DNA of 64,000 nucleotides from a bacterium (GTDB lineage Bacteria; Bacillota; Bacilli; Lactobacillales; Streptococcaceae). Positions 45,514 through 54,420 of the stretch are shown piece by piece. A model generated the notes under the pieces. It worked only from the letters and a program-made list of their open reading frames with translations. It ran no database searches and had not been told where the DNA came from. Numbering within the stretch: the stretch's first letter is position 1; each line of letters opens with the position of its first letter. Both the position numbers and the translations under genes were made by a program. The stretch lies in assembly GCA_905221145.1 (NCBI GenBank), contig CAJNCA010000008.1, positions 1-64,000 of the forward strand, given 5' to 3'.

Positions 45514-45996
45514 ATGGCAGAAAAAACATATCCTATGACCCTTGCGGAAAAGGAAAAACTTGAAAAAGAATTAGAAGAATTGAAATTGGTTCGCCGACCA
45601 GAAGTGGTAGAACGCATTAAAATTGCTCGTTCATACGGTGACCTTTCTGAAAACAGTGAGTACGAAGCAGCTAAGGATGAACAAGCCTTTGTCGAAGGAC
45701 AAATCTCTAGCTTGGAAACAAAAATCCGTTATGCTGAAATCGTCAATAGTGACTCAGTTGCAGATGATGAAGTAGCGATTGGTAAAACAGTCACTATCCA
45801 AGAAATTGGTGAGGACGAAGAAGAAGTTTATATTATCGTAGGTTCAGCCGGTGCGGATGCCTTTGCAGGTAAGGTTTCAAATGAAAGCCCAATTGGACAA
45901 GCCTTGATTGGTAAGAAAACAGGTGACACAGCAACTATTGAAACACCTGTTGGTAGCTATGATGTAAAAATCTTGAAGGTTGAAAAAACAGCCTAA
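45514..45996 (+). CDS. greA: Transcription elongation factor GreA
   Basis: This 160-residue protein has an N-terminal coiled coil (about 1-75) with the acidic tip region [20 protein letters not shown], and a C-terminal FKBP-like domain ending [14 protein letters not shown] and [10 protein letters not shown]. It reactivates backtracked RNA polymerase by stimulating transcript cleavage. I choose the ATG at 45514 over the TTG at 45505 because family members start [10 protein letters not shown] strong hairpin follows. Confidence 0.95.
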   Translation: MAEKTYPMTLAEKEKLEKELEELKLVRRPEVVERIKIARSYGDLSENSEYEAAKDEQAFVEGQISSLETKIRYAEIVNSDSVADDEVAIGKTVTIQEIGEDEEEVYIIVGSAGADAFAGKVSNESPIGQALIGKKTGDTATIETPVGSYDVKILKVEKTA

Positions 45997-46002
45997 AAAC
46001 AG

Positions 46003-46045
46003 AAAAGGAGTGGGGAGGCTGTGCGCTTCACTCACTCCTTTTTCC
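46003..46045 (+). terminator. Terminator after greA
   Basis: Arms aaaaggagtg (46003-46012) and cactcctttt (46033-46042) with a GC-rich loop, followed by T residues. Confidence 0.85.
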
Positions 46046-46069
46046 ATTTTAAATTGAATTGGAGACGAT

Positions 46070-47434
46070 ATGAGTTCAAAGAAGAAAAAAAATAAGATGG
46101 AGCGTGGTCTGACCAATCGTCACGTGCAGGTTATGGCCATTGCAGGAACAATCGGAACAGGACTCTTTTTGGGAGCGGGTCGCTCTATCAGCCTAACAGG
46201 TCCTTCCATTGTGCTGATTTATATGATTACTGGGGCTTTTATGTTCCTCATGATGCGTGCGGTTGGGGAGATGCTTTATCAAGATCCTGAGCAACATACC
46301 TTTATCAACTTTATCACGCGCCATTTGGGCAAGGGCTGGGGTTATTTCTCGGTTTGGTCTTACTGGCTATCCGTTGTCTTTATCGGTATGGCGGAAATCA
46401 CAGCCATCTCTCACTATGTTCAGTTTTGGTTCCCTAGCTGGCCAAGTTGGATGATTGAGATTGGATTTTTGACCATTCTAGCCTTGGTTAATCTGATTGC
46501 GGTTAAGCTTTTTGGAGAAGTTGAGTTTTGGTTTGCTATGGTTAAGATTGTGGCTATTTTAGCCATGATTGCCACAGGGGTCTTTATGGTCTTGACAGGC
46601 TTTAAGACACCTCATGGAGTAGCAAGTTTAGCAAATATTACTGACAATTTCTCCCTCTTCCCAAATGGTGGAGTGAACTTTGTCATGGCCTTCCAGATGG
46701 TGTTCTTTGCCTACCTCATGATTGAGTTTATCGGGGTCACAACTTCTGAAACTAAAAATCCACGTCAGGTCTTGCCAAAAGCCGTTAAGGAAATTCCTTT
46801 GCGTATCGCCTTTTTCTACGGTGGTGCCCTCTTAGCCATCATGGCTATCATTCCTTGGCGTGAGCTTGCTTCTGCTGATTCACCTTTTGTTACAGTATTT
46901 GAATTGGCCGGTATCAAGTGGGCGGCAGCCTTGATTAACTTCGTCGTTTTGACCTCAGCAGCATCTGCTCTTAACTCGACCCTTTATTCAACAGGGCGTC
47001 ATTTGTACCAGATTGCTCATGATTCGCCAAATCCATTCCTAAAAGCAATCAAGGCAGATACCCTTTCTCGCCATAATGTGCCACAAAATGCCATCATTGC
47101 TTCAGCAATCTTAATTGCTCTGGCTGCCTTTATCAATGTTTTGCCAGGTGTTTCCGATGCCTTTGCCTTGATTACGGCATCGTCATCAGGTGTCTATATC
47201 GCCATTTATATCTTGATCATGGTGGCTCACCTCAAGTATCGCAAGTCACAGGACTTTATGGCAGATGGCTACCTCATGCCCCATTATCGTTTCCTAAATC
47301 CTTTAACCATGCTCTTCTTTGTCTTTGTCTTTGTAACCCTCTTTTTACAAGAGTCTACATTTGTAGGAGCAATCGGCTCAGCTATATGGATTATCGGTTT
47401 CGGGATTTATAGCCAGTGGAAATTTAGAAAATAG
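46070..47434 (+). CDS. Amino-acid permease (APC family)
   Basis: This 454-residue protein has about 12 membrane helices. The APC/AAT signature is GLTNRHVQVMAIAGTIGTGLFLGAG (about 13-37, cut here by family consensus). MIEFIGVTTSETKNPRQVLPKAV in helix 6 is the second landmark. Closest in style to GabP/AroP/D-serine-type H+ symporters; substrate not assignable. It lies after the greA terminator, with a ribosome site ggaga nine bases before the ATG. No promoter was clearly recognised. Confidence 0.9.
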   Translation: MSSKKKKNKMERGLTNRHVQVMAIAGTIGTGLFLGAGRSISLTGPSIVLIYMITGAFMFLMMRAVGEMLYQDPEQHTFINFITRHLGKGWGYFSVWSYWLSVVFIGMAEITAISHYVQFWFPSWPSWMIEIGFLTILALVNLIAVKLFGEVEFWFAMVKIVAILAMIATGVFMVLTGFKTPHGVASLANITDNFSLFPNGGVNFVMAFQMVFFAYLMIEFIGVTTSETKNPRQVLPKAVKEIPLRIAFFYGGALLAIMAIIPWRELASADSPFVTVFELAGIKWAAALINFVVLTSAASALNSTLYSTGRHLYQIAHDSPNPFLKAIKADTLSRHNVPQNAIIASAILIALAAFINVLPGVSDAFALITASSSGVYIAIYILIMVAHLKYRKSQDFMADGYLMPHYRFLNPLTMLFFVFVFVTLFLQESTFVGAIGSAIWIIGFGIYSQWKFRK

Positions 47435-47534
47435 ATTAAAGACTCATCAACTCAGGTTGGTGGGTTTTTGCTAGTTTGACAGTCCATTGAAATAAGACTA
47501 TAATCAAGCTGTAACAGTATTTAAGGAGATTTAG

Positions 47535-47945
47535 ATGTACTTTAGATTGGAAAATGAGAAATCCCAGAAAGCACAAGAAATTGGAAATTTGATTCGTGTT
47601 TATAACCGTTCAAAAAGAGAAGAGGCTGAAAGTGTGCCATTGAATCTTTATGTAGAAGATGAAAAGGGACAACTCCTGGCAGGTCTGGTAGCTGAGACTT
47701 TCGGAAATTGGTTGGAAATCGAGTATCTGTTTGTAAAAGAGGAACTGAGAGGGCAAGGAATCGGTTCAAAACTATTGCAACAGGCAGAAAGTGAAGCCAA
47801 GAATCGAAACTGTTGTTTTGCATTTGTCAATACTTATCAGTTTCAGGCACCAGACTTTTATCAGAAATATGGCTACAAGGAAGTCTTTGCTTTAAAAAAC
47901 TATCCCTACACAGGGCAAAGATTTTACTATCAAAAAGATTTGTAA
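47535..47945 (+). CDS. GNAT family N-acetyltransferase (136 aa)
   Basis: Short GNAT domain with motif A EYLFVKEELRGQGIGSKLLQQAE and C-terminal PDFYQKYGYKEVF. It has a strong ribosome site (aaggaga). The family often contains uncharacterised cytoplasmic enzymes. It is the last intact gene before a stretch of decayed DNA. Confidence 0.85.
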   Translation: MYFRLENEKSQKAQEIGNLIRVYNRSKREEAESVPLNLYVEDEKGQLLAGLVAETFGNWLEIEYLFVKEELRGQGIGSKLLQQAESEAKNRNCCFAFVNTYQFQAPDFYQKYGYKEVFALKNYPYTGQRFYYQKDL

Positions 47946-48023
47946 GGAGAATATGGTAGCATAAATCAAAGAGGGATTTTTCACATTACTATGAAGGTGG
48001 ATTGATGTATATGAGTAACTATC

Positions 48024-48167
48024 GATAAATACCAGTTATAACCTAGAAATTGTGTCTTTTTAGACGATATTGAGGACAATGCAATCGTAGCTGAGAAGTT
48101 GGGCATCAAGGCTTATCAGGTTAAGAAAAGAAATGATGTCGTCGATATTTTAAAATCCTATATTTAA
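48024..48167 (+). pseudogene. C-terminal remnant of a HAD-superfamily hydrolase
   Basis: In frame, the sequence reads DKYQL, a stop, PRN, then CVFLDDIEDNAIVAEKLGI and AYQVKKRNDVVDILKSYI with a normal stop. FLDDIEDN plus AEKLGIKAYQV is the conserved end of subfamily-IA HAD phosphatases. The N-terminal three-quarters is missing and a TAA (48039-48041) interrupts the rest, so it is dead. Its old terminator is intact just downstream. Confidence 0.75.
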
Positions 48168-48174
48168 ACTCAAC

Positions 48175-48206
48175 ACTCTCTATTTTTTATAATAGAGAGT
48201 TTTTTT
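48175..48206 (+). terminator. Terminator of the decayed HAD gene
   Basis: Perfect 10-bp stem actctctatt / aatagagagt, loop ttttat, then a T run. Confidence 0.9.
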
Positions 48207-48239
48207 GTTAATAAAATTTTACAAAATGACATTTATATA

Positions 48240-48267
48240 TTGCATTAAGTTAGATATATGATATAAT
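48240..48267 (+). promoter_or_regulatory. Promoter of the ABC pair
   Basis: TTGCAT (48240-48245), 16 bases, TATAAT (48262-48267). Confidence 0.7.
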
Positions 48268-48296
48268 GGTGTTGAAAAGAGGCGCAACTTTTTAAA

Positions 48297-48322
48297 ATTA
48301 ATGAGAATCAAAGAGAAAACCA
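48297..48322. repeat. Fragment resembling the boxC end of a BOX element
   Basis: aatgagaatcaaagagaaaa here matches the boxC terminus at 26261 with one base changed over the first 20 and a few more beyond. The rest of a BOX is absent. A decayed repeat is likely but not certain. Confidence 0.45.
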
Positions 48323-48347
48323 AGAATATTAATGGAGGAATTGAAAA

Positions 48348-49193
48348 ATGGAAGTTATAAATGTAAGTAAGCATTATGGTCATTCAATCATTCTCAAAGA
48401 TATAAATTTTGCACTTAATAAGGGTGAAATTGTTGGTCTAGTAGGGAGAAACGGAGTTGGCAAGAGTACATTGATGAAAATTCTTGTTCAGAATAATCAA
48501 CCGACTGCAGGGAATATTATAAGTAGTGATAATGTTGGGTATTTAATCGAAGAACCAAAGTTATTTTTATCTAAAACAGGTTTAGAGAATTTAAAATATT
48601 TGTCAAATTTATATGGTGTTGACTACAATCAAGAAAGATTTGGGAGTTTGATTCAAGAGTTAGATTTGACTCAGTCTATTAATAAAAAAGTAAAGACCTA
48701 TTCTTTGGGTACAAAACAAAAATTAGCTTTGCTTCTAACTCTCGTTACGGAACCTGATATATTGATTTTAGATGAACCGACTAATGGTTTAGATATTGAA
48801 TCATCACAAATAGTTTTAGCGGTTCTAAAAAACTTAGCTTTAAGTGAAAATGTGGGAATTTTAATATCGAGTCATAAATTAGAAGATATTGAAGAAATTT
48901 GTGAGAGAGTCCTCTTCTTGGAGAACGGGCTTTTGACATTCCAAAAAGTAGGAAAAGATAGTCATAATTGCTTGTTTGAGATAGCTTTTTCATCAGCTGT
49001 AGATAAAGACATTTTCCTTACCAAACAAGAATTTGGGGATATTGTTCAGGAAGAGGGACTGAAAATTACTATGTCTGGTAATATTCAAAGTAGTGAGCTT
49101 TTTAAATTTTTTAACGAAAACTCTATTAAAGTAGTTGATTTTGAAACTAAAAAAGAGACGCTTAAAGATATTTATCTAAATCGTTCAAACTAA
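48348..49193 (+). CDS. ABC transporter ATP-binding protein (immunity/efflux type)
   Basis: This 281-residue ATPase has Walker A GRNGVGKS (33-40), the signature region as SLGTKQKLALL (a degenerate LSGGQ), Walker B ILILDEPTNGLD and H-loop SSHKLEDIE. The C-terminal extension and low GC resemble BcrA/NisF-like ATPases that work with small permeases in bacteriocin self-protection or lipid-targeting drug efflux. The partner permease is 15 bases downstream. Substrate unknown. It has its own promoter and a ribosome site ggagg. Confidence 0.85.
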   Translation: MEVINVSKHYGHSIILKDINFALNKGEIVGLVGRNGVGKSTLMKILVQNNQPTAGNIISSDNVGYLIEEPKLFLSKTGLENLKYLSNLYGVDYNQERFGSLIQELDLTQSINKKVKTYSLGTKQKLALLLTLVTEPDILILDEPTNGLDIESSQIVLAVLKNLALSENVGILISSHKLEDIEEICERVLFLENGLLTFQKVGKDSHNCLFEIAFSSAVDKDIFLTKQEFGDIVQEEGLKITMSGNIQSSELFKFFNENSIKVVDFETKKETLKDIYLNRSN

Positions 49194-49208
49194 AGGAAGG
49201 TTATAATC

Positions 49209-49937
49209 ATGAAATTAAATAAATTGAATTTTCTTAAGGAAAATATAAGAGATTTATATTCATCAAGCGTAGTCTATCTCGGATTGATTATCTCGTTTAT
49301 ACCGCCGCTACTGGTTACATTCTTTATTTTAAAGACTCAAGGGACATCACTTGGTATTAAGCATATTTCAAATTTTTATGCTATGCTCGGTATGTTAATG
49401 GCTGTTATACATGCTAACCGAATTATTAGCAGGGATTTTTCCCACAATACGATAAGTTTATTTTATAATCAACAGAAAAATCGGATGATTTACGTCTTGT
49501 CCAATTTTCTATATGCCATCTCAGTTTCCATTATTTATGCTTTGAATGGTATTGTGTTATTAGTCATCGTAAGTAAATTGGGTGTTCCAGGTGCTTTAGG
49601 ATTAGATTTTATAGTAGCCATTGTAGTCAATACAATTTTGTTAGTCCTATTTTATTTTCTATTATCTTACATTTTCTATTTATACAAATTGAAAAGTGGC
49701 TTGGTATTTGGTATTTTAGTAGCTTTACTACTCTTTGTCCCTAATATATTAAATACGATTATGATGAATACTAGTAATGATTTGTTTATCAAAGCAATTA
49801 AACTTCTTCCTTTTTATTCCTTACCTGTATTTGTTGCTTCAAATATGATGTCTATTAGTCAGTATTTTGTGGTAATCACTACAATCATTTTATTGTATTT
49901 TTTCACTCTCAAGAAAAGCAAGGAGTATTCATTTTAG
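49209..49937 (+). CDS. ABC transporter permease (six-helix, ABC-2 like)
   Basis: This 242-residue hydrophobic protein has about six membrane helices, forming the membrane half of the preceding ATPase. It lacks a recognisable catalytic motif, as expected. The SRDFSHNTISLFYNQQKNRM segment after helix 2 is the typical ABC-2 coupling region. It probably exports or expels a peptide or lipid-active compound. Unusually low GC, like its partner, suggests accessory origin. Confidence 0.8.
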   Translation: MKLNKLNFLKENIRDLYSSSVVYLGLIISFIPPLLVTFFILKTQGTSLGIKHISNFYAMLGMLMAVIHANRIISRDFSHNTISLFYNQQKNRMIYVLSNFLYAISVSIIYALNGIVLLVIVSKLGVPGALGLDFIVAIVVNTILLVLFYFLLSYIFYLYKLKSGLVFGILVALLLFVPNILNTIMMNTSNDLFIKAIKLLPFYSLPVFVASNMMSISQYFVVITTIILLYFFTLKKSKEYSF

Positions 49938-50327
49938 TTTCGTTTAGTATTATTTTGTAGACTTAAAATCTAGTAAAAAAATCAGTCATCTTGCTATTCC
50001 CCTGCTATTCCCCTGCTCTTGCAGTGTACACGTTTTTGTCTTATGCTAGACTCATTTCCAAAAGCATTATATAATAGTGATATGAAATCAACAAAATAAG
50101 AAATACAATCAATCAAAACTCGTTTAAAAGACCCTACTAAAGCTAATACTAAACAAAAAATCAAGTAGCCAGCTAGGGAGTTTATTTCAAATAATCCAAC
50201 ATACTGATTTTAAGCTGAAGATAATATTGGAGTGATAATTAATGAGCTTATAATAATAGCTGACAGCTTGTAATAGTTTTGTATTTTTTAAGAGTAGATG
50301 AGTATTAAAATTATAAGGAGGACGCAG
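49938..50327. other. 390-bp region without an intact gene
   Basis: It holds a short tandem repeat (tgctattcccc twice at about 49993-50014) and a stop-ridden frame from about 50082 reading MKSTK-stop-EIQSIKTRLKDPTKANTKQKIK-stop that may be a gene remnant, perhaps of a transposase. It also holds the HTH gene's likely promoter near 50300. None of this is certain. Confidence 0.4.
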
Positions 50328-50537
50328 GTGGCTAAAAATTTAAAATTAAAATTAGCTAGGGTTGAGCTTGATTTAACACAAGGTCAACTGGCAGAGGCTG
50401 TTGGGGTGACGCGTCAGACTATTGGTTTGATAGAGGCGGGGAAATACAATCCCAGTCTCTCACTCTGCCAGTCCATTTGCAGATGTTTAGGGAAAACCCT
50501 AGACCAATTATTTTGGGAGGAAGAAGATGGTAAATAA
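50328..50537 (+). CDS. XRE-family HTH regulator (69 aa)
   Basis: A short Cro/C1-type helix-turn-helix protein: LARVELDLTQGQLAEAVGVTR (helices 1-2), QTIGLIEAGKYNPSL (recognition helix). Such 65-70 residue regulators commonly pair with a membrane protein, as here (11-base overlap). I start at the GTG at 50328 (site aaggagg) rather than an ATG at 50298, which has no ribosome site and lies in the probable promoter. It likely represses its own operon. Confidence 0.85.
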   Translation: MAKNLKLKLARVELDLTQGQLAEAVGVTRQTIGLIEAGKYNPSLSLCQSICRCLGKTLDQLFWEEEDGK

Positions 50538-51015
50538 ATTTATTCATTATCAATTACTTGACGAAAGAGAAGAACAACTAATTAATAAAGCTGGGGCGGA
50601 ATCCTTTTCCCTCTTTATTGGGCTTGTACTTCTAAGCTATTTGGTGGCAGTGTTGGCTCCATCTATTTTTAATCCGAATTTTCTAGTCTATACTCTGATA
50701 GTAGGAATTTTCTTCTTTTTCAATCGTGCCCGTTATCTGGGAGTGACCTACTATAGTCGTTTTCATTTTACGATTTTGGGTTGTTTTTTCCTAACCTTGG
50801 CGATTACGACTCTCTTGATGTTGCAGAATTATCAATTCAACATAGAAATTTATCATCACAATCCTTTGAACGTTAAATATTTGTCTGCTTGGGTCATTAC
50901 ATATGTCATTTACCTTCCCTGGGTCTTTATTGGCAATCTTGGTCTTAAAAGTTATGGCGAATGGGCTCAGAAAAAATTTGAGCAAGATATGGATGAGCTG
51001 GAGAGTGGAGAATAG
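50527..51015 (+). CDS. Membrane protein paired with the HTH regulator
   Basis: This 162-residue protein has about four membrane helices (around 28-45, 51-67, 81-99, 120-140) and an acidic tail. It starts inside the end of the regulator gene, so the two are coupled. DUF6773/DUF3169-like proteins often form such pairs; the function is unknown. From memory, the same pair sits upstream of pncB in pneumococcus. Confidence 0.75.
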   Translation: MVNKFIHYQLLDEREEQLINKAGAESFSLFIGLVLLSYLVAVLAPSIFNPNFLVYTLIVGIFFFFNRARYLGVTYYSRFHFTILGCFFLTLAITTLLMLQNYQFNIEIYHHNPLNVKYLSAWVITYVIYLPWVFIGNLGLKSYGEWAQKKFEQDMDELESGE

Positions 51016-51047
51016 CTTGTTACTCTTTTCTCAATCCAGCTAAAATG

Positions 51048-51056
51048 TGATATAAT
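51048..51056 (+). promoter_or_regulatory. -10 element of pncB-nadE
   Basis: Extended -10 TGaTATAAT (TATAAT 51051-51056), no clear -35. The leader contains a stem acatgaaa / tttcatgt (51076-51103) of unknown role. Confidence 0.65.
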
Positions 51057-51130
51057 AGTACTAATTTATTGGAATACATGAAAGTTTTTGAAAAATTTCA
51101 TGTGTTTCTAGTTAAGGAAGTAGGAAAAGT

Positions 51131-52591
51131 ATGTATCCAGATGATAGTTTGACATTGCACACGGACTTGTACCAGATTAATATGATGCAGGTTTACTTTG
51201 ACCAAGGGATTCACAATAAAAAGGCGGTCTTTGAGGTGTATTTCCGCCAACAGCCTTTTAAGAATGGCTATGCGGTTTTTGCTGGTTTGGAAAGAATTGT
51301 GAACTATCTTGAAGACTTGCGTTTTTCAGATAGTGATATTGCCTATTTGGAGTCGCTTGGCTATCATGGGGAATTCTTGGACTATCTTCGCAATTTCAAG
51401 TTGGAGTTGACCGTTCGTTCTGCCCAAGAAGGGGATTTGGTTTTTGCTAATGAGCCGATTGTGCAGGTGGAAGGCCCTCTAGCCCAATGTCAGTTGGTCG
51501 AAACAGCTCTTTTGAACATCGTTAACTACCAGACCTTGGTGGCTACTAAGGCAGCACGTATTCGTTCGGTCATCGAAGATGAACCTTTGATGGAGTTTGG
51601 AACACGTCGGGCGCAAGAAATGGATGCGGCTATCTGGGGAACACGCGCAGCGGTGATTGGTGGTGCCAATGGAACCAGCAACGTGCGTGCAGGTAAACTC
51701 TTTGACATTCCTGTCTTGGGGACTCATGCCCATGCCTTGGTACAGGTTTATGGTAACGACTATGAGGCCTTCAAGGCTTACGCTGCGACCCACAAAAATT
51801 GTGTCTTTCTTGTGGATACCTATGACACCCTTCGCATCGGAGTTCCAGCTGCCATTCAGGTGGCGCGTGAGCTAGGTGACCAGATTAACTTTATGGGTGT
51901 GCGGATTGACTCTGGGGATATTGCCTACATTTCCAAGAAAGTCCGTCAGCAATTGGACGAGGCTGGATTTACAGAGGCTAAGATTTATGCTTCTAATGAT
52001 CTAGATGAAAATACTATCCTCAACCTCAAGATGCAAAAGGCCAAGATTGATGTCTGGGGTGTGGGAACTAAACTGATTACAGCCTATGACCAGCCAGCTC
52101 TTGGGGCAGTTTACAAGATTGTTGCAATCGAAGATGAAAATGGGAACATGCGCAATACGATTAAGCTGTCAAATAATGCTGAAAAAGTGTCTACGCCAGG
52201 TAAGAAGCAGGTGTGGCGTATTACCAGTCGTGAAAAAGGCAAGTCAGAAGGCGACTACATCACTTATGACGGTGTGGATGTGAGCGACATGACAGAAATC
52301 AAGATGTTCCATCCGACTTATACCTACATCAAGAAGACCGTTCGTAATTTTGATGCCGTTCCTCTCTTGGTGGATATCTTTAAAGACGGGAAATTGATTT
52401 ACAACTTGCCTAGCTTGACTGAGATTCAGGATTATGCTCGTAAGGAATTTGACAAGCTTTGGGATGAATACAAGCGTGTGCTCAATCCGCAGCATTATCC
52501 AGTGGATTTGGCGCGTGATGTATGGCAAGATAAGATGGACTTGATTGACAAAATGCGCAAGGAAGCCCTCGGTGAAGGAGAAGAAGAATGA
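51131..52591 (+). CDS. pncB: Nicotinate phosphoribosyltransferase
   Basis: This 486-residue NAPRTase has an N-terminal [37 protein letters not shown] with the site residue region, [25 protein letters not shown] and [22 protein letters not shown]. It joins nicotinate to PRPP to make nicotinate mononucleotide, the first step of NAD salvage; streptococci that cannot make NAD de novo depend on it. It overlaps nadE by four bases (ATGA). Confidence 0.95.
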   Translation: MYPDDSLTLHTDLYQINMMQVYFDQGIHNKKAVFEVYFRQQPFKNGYAVFAGLERIVNYLEDLRFSDSDIAYLESLGYHGEFLDYLRNFKLELTVRSAQEGDLVFANEPIVQVEGPLAQCQLVETALLNIVNYQTLVATKAARIRSVIEDEPLMEFGTRRAQEMDAAIWGTRAAVIGGANGTSNVRAGKLFDIPVLGTHAHALVQVYGNDYEAFKAYAATHKNCVFLVDTYDTLRIGVPAAIQVARELGDQINFMGVRIDSGDIAYISKKVRQQLDEAGFTEAKIYASNDLDENTILNLKMQKAKIDVWGVGTKLITAYDQPALGAVYKIVAIEDENGNMRNTIKLSNNAEKVSTPGKKQVWRITSREKGKSEGDYITYDGVDVSDMTEIKMFHPTYTYIKKTVRNFDAVPLLVDIFKDGKLIYNLPSLTEIQDYARKEFDKLWDEYKRVLNPQHYPVDLARDVWQDKMDLIDKMRKEALGEGEEE

Positions 52592-53412
52592 GTTTGCAAG
52601 AAACGATTATCCAAGAACTGGGCGTGAAACCAGTGATTGATGCCCAGGAAGAAATCCGTCGTTCCATTGATTTCTTAAAAAGATACCTGAAAAAACATCC
52701 CTTCCTAAAGACCTTTGTATTAGGGATTTCTGGAGGTCAGGACTCAACCTTGGCAGGTCGCTTGGCTCAATTAGCTATGGAAGAACTGCGCGCAGAAACG
52801 GGCGATGATAACTACAAATTTATCGCTGTCCGCCTGCCATACGGAGTGCAAGCTGATGAAGCAGATGCGCAAAAAGCCCTAGCCTTTATCCAGCCAGATG
52901 TCAGTTTAGTTGTCAATATCAAGGAATCAGCTGATGCCATGACAGCTGCAGTTGAAGAGACAGGAAGCCCTGTTTCAGACTTCAACAAGGGCAATATCAA
53001 GGCTCGTAGTCGTATGATTGCCCAATATGCCCTGGCGGGTGCCCATAGCGGAGCGGTCATTGGAACAGACCATGCTGCGGAAAATATCACAGGTTTCTTT
53101 ACCAAATTTGGTGACGGTGGTGCAGATATTTTACCACTGTTCCGTCTCAATAAACGCCAAGGAAAACAACTTTTGAAGGAACTTGGTGCTGACCCAGCCC
53201 TTTATGAAAAAATCCCAACAGCAGACCTAGAAGAAGACAAACCAGGCCTAGCTGATGAAGTCGCACTTGGAGTCACTTACAATGAAATTGATGACTACCT
53301 CGAAGGCAAACAAGTTAGCCCAGAAGCTCAAGCGACTATTGAAAACTGGTGGCATAAAGGCCAACACAAACGCCACCTACCAATCACCGTATTTGATGAC
53401 TTTTGGGAGTGA
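52588..53412 (+). CDS. nadE: NH3-dependent NAD+ synthetase
   Basis: This 274-residue protein has the ATP pyrophosphatase loop [16 protein letters not shown] (about residues 47-62) and [24 protein letters not shown]. It lacks a glutaminase domain, so ammonia is the nitrogen donor. It converts deamido-NAD to NAD, the last step after PncB. Co-translated with pncB. Its stop codon lies inside the first arm of a repeat-like hairpin (53409 on). Confidence 0.95.
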   Translation: MSLQETIIQELGVKPVIDAQEEIRRSIDFLKRYLKKHPFLKTFVLGISGGQDSTLAGRLAQLAMEELRAETGDDNYKFIAVRLPYGVQADEADAQKALAFIQPDVSLVVNIKESADAMTAAVEETGSPVSDFNKGNIKARSRMIAQYALAGAHSGAVIGTDHAAENITGFFTKFGDGGADILPLFRLNKRQGKQLLKELGADPALYEKIPTADLEEDKPGLADEVALGVTYNEIDDYLEGKQVSPEAQATIENWWHKGQHKRHLPITVFDDFWE

Positions 53413-53515
53413 GACAGAAATCGGTAACTCGAAGAGTTCGATTTCGTCGTCTCACCCCTGCAACGATGACTAGGTTTGAAAAAGATTGGTAAAGCGCATT
53501 TCAAACCAGGCAGCG
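53409..53515. repeat. Interspersed repeat-like element at the nadE stop
   Basis: A hairpin-rich ~107-bp stretch: arms gtgagacagaaatcg (53409-53423) and cgatttcgtcgtctcac (53439-53455), then a second stem ggtttgaaa / tttcaaacc (53474-53511). It resembles a multi-copy element I remember from mitis-group streptococci (RUP or SPRITE type); I cannot assign the family. Confidence 0.45.
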
Positions 53516-53602
53516 ACTGCGTAAAGAAATTAGATGAAAAACTAGTTTCTAGCTGTTGCTGAGTTAGCTTTTTACCCCGAGTCTAAAAATAGGAAAACGA
53601 GG

Positions 53603-53623
53603 AGGTCCTGTGGACCTTTTTAG
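53603..53623 (+). terminator. Terminator of pncB-nadE
   Basis: Stem aggtcc / ggacct (53603-53608 / 53612-53617) with a 3-base loop and a T run. Confidence 0.75.
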
Positions 53624-53706
53624 CTTATTATCTTGAGATTCGAAATCAAAACAAGTTTCAATGTAGATTGAACAGAGAATCATCTATTAGAAAGTGAGGT
53701 AGCACC

Positions 53707-54258
53707 ATGAAATCTAATGGTACGCAAATGTTACAGACAGACCGTTTGATCTTGAGAAGATTTGTGGAAAGTGATGCAGAAGCCATGTTTCAGAATTGGG
53801 CTTCATCCGCTGAGAATCTGACCTATGTCACTTGGAATCCTCATCCTGATGTCGAGGTGACTCGGAACTCTATTCTAAATTGGGTTGGTTCCTATGCTAA
53901 TCCCAACTATTACAAATGGGCCATTTGCCTCAAAGAAAACCCTGAGCAAGTGATAGGAGATATTAGCATCGTTGAAATGGATGAGAATGATTCTTGTTGT
54001 GAAATTGGGTATGTGCTAGGCAAGGCTTGCTGGGGTCATGGTATCATGACGGATGCCTTGAAAGCTGTGTTAGACTTTTGTTTTACTCAAGTAGGCTTTC
54101 AAAAAGTCAGAGCACGATATGCCAGTCTTAATCCAGCTTCAGGCCGTGTCATGGAAAAAGCGGGAATGTCCTATCTAAAAACTGTTGCAAATGGGGTTGA
54201 GCGAAAAGGCTATATTGCGGACCTTATTTATTACCAGATAAGTAGGGAAGACAGGTGA
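53707..54258 (+). CDS. RimJ/RimL-type GNAT acetyltransferase
   Basis: This 183-residue Acetyltransf_3 protein begins with LQTDRLILRRFVESDAEAM, followed by NYYKWAICLKENPEQVIGDI, GYVLGKACWGHGIMTDALKAV (acetyl-CoA binding) and PASGRVMEKAGM. The family modifies protein N-termini or small molecules. Monocistronic, followed by a clear terminator. Confidence 0.88.
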   Translation: MKSNGTQMLQTDRLILRRFVESDAEAMFQNWASSAENLTYVTWNPHPDVEVTRNSILNWVGSYANPNYYKWAICLKENPEQVIGDISIVEMDENDSCCEIGYVLGKACWGHGIMTDALKAVLDFCFTQVGFQKVRARYASLNPASGRVMEKAGMSYLKTVANGVERKGYIADLIYYQISREDR

Positions 54259-54278
54259 TTTTCTTTTCTGTTTCCATC

Positions 54279-54307
54279 AAAGTCAGACTTTGTCTGGCTT
54301 TTTTTGC
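54279..54307 (+). terminator. Terminator after the RimL-type gene
   Basis: Arms agtcagac (54281-54288) and gtctggct (54292-54299) with a 3-base loop, then seven T. Confidence 0.88.
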
Positions 54308-54420
54308 AACATTTTTTACATAACCTGATTAAATTCCTATTTTTCCCTATCATTGTCCCTGTTTTTTCTGGAGTTTTGGGGCTATAATAGTCCTATCAAA
54401 TCAAAGAATGGAGGAAGGCA

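Larger units (their letters stand above)
47946..48347. other. 402-bp region with gene remnant, terminator and promoter
   Basis: It contains the C-terminal fragment of a HAD phosphatase gene (48024-48167), a strong terminator (48175-48206), the promoter of the ABC pair (48240-48267) and a boxC-like fragment (48297-48322). Confidence 0.7.

Noticed and set aside
50082..50190. Possible transposase remnant
   Set aside because: Only a short stop-ridden frame, no inverted repeats or target duplications recognised; too weak to call.
53660..53720. T-box-like bases (gaggtagcacc) before the RimL-type gene
   Set aside because: The match to the T-box core is partial, and no specifier stem or following terminator is visible.
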